Assembly (NCBI RefSeq): GCF_000327385.1
Contig: NW_008708400.1
Coordinates: 4,986,385 to 5,050,384, forward strand
DNA length: 64,000 bases
Source of the DNA: Lottia gigantea
Taxonomy: Eukaryota; Mollusca; Gastropoda; Lottiidae
Direction of reading: 5' to 3'
In this document: in pieces, positions 59,601-64,000 of the stretch
Layout: every line of letters begins with the position of its first letter
How positions within the stretch are numbered: the first letter of the stretch is position 1
Notes under the pieces: model-generated
What the model was told of the DNA's origin: nothing
Databases searched by the model: none
The model's input: only the letters and a program-made list of their open reading frames with translations
Translations under genes and position numbers: made by a program

Positions 59601-61399
59601 AAGTGACGATAAAGAAATCCATAAATTCGAACCCAAGATCGTTCAACTCACGATTTCATCAAAACGGTATAGCTGCCGAACCAACCGGAAACAGACGTTA
59701 ACGAACCACCATTCGTCGACAGACCACAAATAAATCATCTAGTGAAGCATCTGGCCTTTCAGATCACGCCTAAGGCCAATACCGGTAATTACCGCTTCTC
59801 GACAACATCTGGTAGAAGATATATAGAATAGAAAATATGTAGTATAGTATTTGGTTTTATTGAATGCTGTCCCATGTGTGACCCTAGTATCGACAATGTC
59901 CACAATTTCTATAAAGTTTTGGCTAAGGTTGGTTGTTCCTCAAGGTACCTTGGTGATTGTCTTTTCCACAGTCCTTCAATTCTCGTTTACCTGTGGATTT
60001 TTCGTAACAACCTTTTTTGTAGGATAAGACTAGATACTAACTGGCTTATAACACATTACTGTTAAATTTTATTCCATATTAAATTTTGCCATATTCATTG
60101 TGATTCTGGGACTTTTCATTTCTTGGCAGCTTTTTAGTCCGAGAAAGACGTGATATCTTACAGAAAAAAACGAAACCCTTGCATAGTACACCAGACAATA
60201 TGAGGTATAGATTCAAAGTTTCTCGGTCAACGGATTCTTACTTCATTCATTTAATTCAATTAATTTATTAACTTTAATTCATTACCGTTAATATCATTAA
60301 AGGTTCTCATTTTATGGTGATTGGTTGCGAATGTTGGTAATGGTGGTACATTGCTAAATTCCCGATTAAAATGAAATTAGAACTGTTCTGACTCCTATAC
60401 CGTTCCCAAAAAGACAATAAGCATAGGATGAAGACAAAGCCGCGAAGAAAGGGAACAAAGAGTACTCACTGCCACAATGAAAACAAAAGTATGGCGTTCT
60501 GTAGGATCATGAAAACTAGTCGACACATATTCAAAAACAAAAGGACCTTATCTTCAAAAACGGATACCTAAAAACATATTTTGCTACAGTTATCTACTAT
60601 AGTACGAACATCTTATCAAGATAGTTGGCTGACACTGGAGTGAAATCCGTTCGATATTACTTGAGATTAATGTTTCCTCATTGCTATCGTATCACAATCT
60701 GTCAGCTTTGAATTGAATTGAACTGAACACGATTATTTTTAGCTGTAAAAAATGAAATGAATGGAGTTTTACGTCCTACTTTTCTGCACCATGTGGGCTG
60801 ATGAAGACAGGCAAGGATACAATGAGGGAAATTTAGCCAGGACAGCTGTATTAAGTTGAGAATAGACGATGCACGATGTCCGGTGCGGTATATGGTACTG
60901 GATAATCGATACAAACGAAAATAGAAGAAGTGAACACACGAGGTACGGGTCCGGGCACGATTCGCTTCTAATATTTTCTACTGCATCGATCACTCCGCAC
61001 CGTACATCACACCACACATCGTCTATTCCCACCTTTAGCCTGCTCTTTTTCGATTTTCAACTGTCGATGGATCTTCAACGCGCACAGCCTGTGGCACACG
61101 GGCACTCGTTTTATTGTCCAATCCGAACGACTAGCCCCTCTTACGTGCATCACTGACAGGCGGAAACCAGGTTGAAATATCCGAAGGTATTATCTCGACC
61201 TATGCCGGACCTTGACTCTGGACCTTCAGGTTAGCGAGCAAACGTCTAACTCACTGAGCCACCGCGGCGTCTATCTTTATGTGTAGACATATGACTGGGC
61301 ACCTTTGCGAGTAAAATCTGCCCATTTTTACATTTTGGCTTATATTTTTCAGAGAACAATAACTACATGCACCACAAGAAACTGTTTCCAGCAACCTAA
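56684..61399 (+). CDS. Secreted GGYNPI-repeat, His-rich protein, unknown family
   Basis: Seven coding exons, every junction in phase 1: 56684-56795, 57137-57184, 57613-57660, 58062-58301, 58943-58999, 59379-59486 and 61353-61399, giving 219 residues. Residues 1-16 are a signal peptide ending VAQA. The mature protein starts AIYHGPSVGHSP. Exons 2 and 3 are 16-residue modules. Exon 4 has five GGYNPI-type hexamers, a Tyr/Asn/Gly segment, then FGRRRFG and GHDHHHDHH. Exon 7 encodes ENNNYMHHKKLFPAT and is followed by AATAAA. If the donor at 59486 is not used, exon 6 reads on to a TAA at 59701 (275 residues), with its own AATAAA. The composition (Gly/Tyr/Asn repeats, His clusters, basic pairs) resembles extracellular matrix proteins such as shell or adhesive proteins, but I recognise no family. 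Exon 7 is the least certain part. Confidence 0.72.
58085..58174 (+). repeat. Five 18-bp in-frame repeats
   Basis: GGAGGCTACAATCCCATT is repeated at 58085, 58103, 58121, 58139 and 58157. Units 1, 2 and 4 are identical and the others differ by one or two bases. Each codes for GGYNPI or a variant. The near identity suggests recent expansion. Confidence 0.95.
58385..58640. repeat. Degenerate tandem repeat in intron
   Basis: Variants of AATAATGTATAATTGACAG followed by ATATTTACCAAC or CTAAC recur about nine times with units of roughly 25-35 bp. It begins in the intron after exon 4 of the secreted gene; an open frame on the minus strand arises from the repeat and is not called. Confidence 0.8.
59729..59734 (+). 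terminator. Proximal polyadenylation signal of the secreted gene
   Basis: AATAAA lies 28 bp after the TAA that ends the unspliced version of exon 6. It would serve the longer, 275-residue form. Confidence 0.5.
59735..61352 (+). other. Last intron of the secreted gene (distal form)
   Basis: Apart from the SINE-like element at 60755-61268 and the small fold-back inside it, I see nothing supported. The acceptor at the right end is TTATATTTTTCAG. Open frames on both strands at 60769-61156 are produced by the nested element. Confidence 0.5.
60755..61268 (-). mobile_element. tRNA-like SINE interrupted by a small fold-back element
   Basis: Read on the minus strand the head is CGCCGCGGTGGCTCAGTGAG followed by TTAGACG, a good match to a tRNA A-box, and GGTCGAGATAATACC lies about 50 bp on where a B-box would be. 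The other end, GAATGGAGTTTTACGTCCTA on plus, matches 2104. Between about 60859 and 61030 lies an inverted repeat whose arms carry AATAGACGATG...GGTGCGG and CCGCACCGT...CATCGTCTATT, apparently inserted into the SINE. Partial copies occur at 2104, 22820 and 35825. Confidence 0.7.
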
Positions 61400-61679
61400 G
61401 TACAGATCATTTTCACAAATTAAGAAGATTTTCATTTCCACTTTTTTCTCCATTTGGTGTCTAAATGCTGTCAATTGATCCAGCCATACCCAAAAGAGAC
61501 CGAAAAATGAAAATTTGCACTGAAGGTCTGCGGATACGCATGTTTGAAAAATACATATCATATTCAAATACAAAACTTTGTGACACGAAAACATAACTTC
61601 CAGTTTCACAAAGAAATGTTACCACCTGTATTTTATTGATGCGTGTTTTTTTGTTGCTTTGTTGTGAAAAATATCTTTC

Positions 61680-61685
61680 AATAAA
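61680..61685 (+). terminator. Distal polyadenylation signal of the secreted gene
   Basis: AATAAA lies 281 bp after the TAA of the proposed last exon at 61353-61399, supporting that exon as a true terminus. Confidence 0.5.
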
Positions 61686-62045
61686 ATATTGTATTTAACT
61701 ATGTAGCTTTATGGTGTCAGAACTATTCTTGAAGCTCAGAACATGTTATATATAGTGGTTTTTGCGTTTGAAATTCAGACTAATACCATTGTGTGCAAAT
61801 TCCACAAAACAAAATTTAAAAACAATCTCGTGAGATTGTGGATGGTAGATGTATTAACCTTCAGAAAAACCCCGAAACATCAGCATTTTAATCAAGTTAA
61901 TCAACTTAGTTTTGAATGATGGTGTCAGAAATTAAAAAGAACACAATGCGAGAATCGTACATTGGAATCTTTGGAATCTATTTTAAAACTAGTTTTGAGA
62001 GAAAGGCTGCATATTTGCTTTAGGATCTTATATTTCATCTACAAA
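61686..62045. other. Convergent 3' flank
   Basis: The 3' UTR of the nucleoside hydrolase gene (minus) should lie here. AT-rich; no exon seen. TTTATT near 61631 could be its minus-strand AATAAA, in which case the two transcripts overlap. Confidence 0.35.
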
Positions 62046-63840
62046 TTATTCTTGACTCAAAAAATCGCGCATGGTGGTTAAGAGTCTTGCACGATCTAAC
62101 CGCATTGCAATTTTTACATTCGGCATGTCACTCCATCGCCCAAGCCAGTCTACTACCATCTGTCCCCGTGTGAACCTCCCTTGTAATTCCACACTGGCAT
62201 GAGCACTGATATATTCCAGACACAGGCTTTCATCAAACAGAACCATGGCAGCAAACCAATCACAACTCCTAAAACCAGGGTTTAATTTCTTTTTGCTGGA
62301 AATCAGATGTTGTCGATTATCTGAAATTTTTCTGAAGAATTCTGCCCTTGGTGTCTGGATAAGTAACAGTTTTTCATAGTCTTCCTGAAAATGATTGAAA
62401 ATAGTTCACTTGCGTTGTAAATATGTTTTTGTATACTCGTGCTTCTGGACAATGTAGAAGCCAATATTCTACATTCCGGTATATATTTCAACAACACTGT
62501 AGATGTTTCATGTCGTATTCTTTGATTCCATTCACCCTTAATCATCTGACAAAATTGTTATGCAAAAGCATGTTCTAAGTCATAAACAAAGTGCAAGCTA
62601 TATCATAAGAGCTCTTCTCAATAAAAGATTTACGTACTACTGTGAGATATCTTGGTAAACATATACATGTACTTATAATGGCATCGCAAGGTTAAAGACA
62701 ATTTAAGAAATATACCTCAGAAATTGTAGAATGAATACATGTTTCCCATGTTACCATGGTAACAGGACATTTCAAATCTTGTAAAACAATAGCGGCGGCT
62801 TCAGGATCAACATGAAAATTAAACTCTGCTGATAAACTAACGTTGCCCTTCCCTAAAACAGACAAACATGATGAAGAAGAGCTTAACTACATGCATTTTT
62901 TTCATAGAAAGCAACACCAAACCCAAAATTCAACTTCGTTCCTTCATAACGACGTTGGACGCCACTTCCACTCCGGGACAAGAGGAGGCCCAAGCCCAAA
63001 CCCAAAAAACTAAGTTTTGAACACATGCGGTTCACCGAATCCAAAAATGATTCACAAGGGTCTTTCTACAGGAGAGTAGGTATGAAGTTACAAACCTTCG
63101 ATATTTCCTCCCATGATCATTACTTCTTTTAGATTGGAGCTAAAAGTTTCATCTAATTGAAGAGCTAGAGCTATATTGGTTAACGGAGCTAAAGTAACTA
63201 GAGTTATTTCCCCTAAAAATTCAAAAGTAATTATCAAAATGTATTTCATTAAAGGGACAAGTGAGCCATTTTGGGGGATGATTTGAGTCTTGAATATATG
63301 TAAATGGTCTCAGATGTACTGGAAATGTACGAAAAATACTTGAAACTAGGAATTTTACTAGCTATTATAAACACACTAAGTGTACATTTGCCTCATAATA
63401 GTACAATCGAATACAGTTGCACACATAAATCAACTGGATTCTGGTCAACGAAAACCTCCCATCGACCAACAGATAATGAATAAATGGTGGTGTGGTACCT
63501 TGGATTTTTCATCAAATAATTATATCTCTCAGATGCCACCAGATGCTTGGAGTCCGTTAAGTTGCTCTCAGATTCTAGCAGTTGTATGATCTGTTTAACC
63601 ATCTTAATTAATAGACAAGTTTGTATTTATGTGCATGTACATTTAAAAAATCTGAACATTACCAGGGTGTTCTTTAACCAATCGGATAAGAGCATGAACG
63701 GCGTGTTCTGATTGGATCAAACTGATGTCATCTGGTGTATCCCATTTTGCATCACCTAAACCATCATTACCGTGGAAATGCGTGGCACCTTCAGTTTTCC
63801 AAGGAATCAGCGGTTTAACAGCACCTCTGTAAACAGGTAT
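62046..63840 (-). CDS. Inosine-uridine-preferring nucleoside hydrolase (partial, N-terminus outside window)
   Basis: Hydrolyses the N-glycosidic bond of ribonucleosides (family knowledge). Four exons (63840-63663, 63212-63096, 62852-62716, 62384-62046) join in frame to 256 residues ending in TAA. Family marks: [57 protein letters not shown] and [18 protein letters not shown], whose E-F-N resembles the substrate-binding residues. Near the C-terminus, where many members have His-Asp, this one has [14 protein letters not shown], so Cys stands at the usual His position with the Asp kept, as reported for the group III type. The exons carrying the N-terminal DxDxxxDD calcium site lie beyond 64000. 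No sign of damage. Confidence 0.92.
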
Positions 63841-64000
63841 CTAATATGAAAAAGTAAGGATCATTGGTACGTTTAAAAATATAAAGTCCCTGTTAGAAAG
63901 GTAAAATATAGCATACTCAATTGAAAAAGAAACCAGGATGACTAAGATATTTATTCTCAGTGGTTAGTGTCTTCAAATTTTTAAACAGGGAACGTGGCCA
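63841..64000 (-). other. Intron of the nucleoside hydrolase gene
   Basis: Upstream of the acceptor (CATATTAG on the minus strand, ending at 63841) no further exon is seen before the window edge. Confidence 0.6.

Noticed and set aside
60769-61156. Frames of 87 and 95 codons on opposite strands
   Set aside because: They lie in the SINE and its nested inverted repeat, not in a gene.
61188-61268. Possible tRNA gene on the minus strand
   Set aside because: Only the A-box is good; the B-box is diverged and no cloverleaf can be closed, so it is read as the head of a SINE.

Overview
The window is eukaryotic, AT-rich, intron-bearing animal DNA. Exons with GT/AG borders could be joined in frame into eight protein genes, and the last exon of a ninth lies at the left edge. 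Gene content, gene structure and several repeat types (elements with GTCC runs, TTAA-flanked inverted-repeat elements, a tRNA-like SINE) suggest a lophotrochozoan, most likely a mollusc. The organism is an inference; no search was run.

Layout. 1-335: array of an 18-bp palindrome in an intron; 401-487: terminal exon of an unrecognised plus-strand gene. 4790-12430 (minus): TRAF6, six coding exons, with a probable leader exon near 18935 and a 6.4-kb first intron holding a 21-bp minisatellite and several inverted-repeat elements. 20452-26253 (minus): nucleoplasmin-family histone chaperone, ten coding exons including a 22-nt microexon. 27388-28574 (plus): Rieske-domain protein like RFESD, head to head with the chaperone. 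32137-34120 (minus): p24/TMED cargo receptor, head to head with 34973-48173 (plus), a 2,542-residue bromodomain protein best matched to BRD10/KIAA2026. 49288-51009 (minus): fatty-acid-binding protein with four exons. 52745-53724 (minus) and 56684-61399 (plus): two secreted His/Arg-rich proteins I do not recognise, in head-to-head order with candidate TATA promoters about 1.1 kb apart. 62046-63840 (minus): nucleoside hydrolase, whose N-terminal exons lie beyond the right edge.

The housekeeping and signalling genes (ubiquitin signalling, chromatin, secretory transport, lipid binding, nucleoside salvage) show no obvious common pathway. The most unusual region is 52.7-61.7 kb. It holds a divergent pair of small secreted proteins with HDHHH-type clusters and dibasic stretches. 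One carries perfect 18-bp repeats coding for GGYNPI, has only phase-1 introns, and has two possible ends, each with its own AATAAA. This looks like a lineage-restricted extracellular, matrix or metal-binding gene pair.

Coordinates of CDS features are outer coding limits; exon coordinates are in each evidence field. No tRNA or rRNA gene, CRISPR array or recognisable retroviral coding region was seen.
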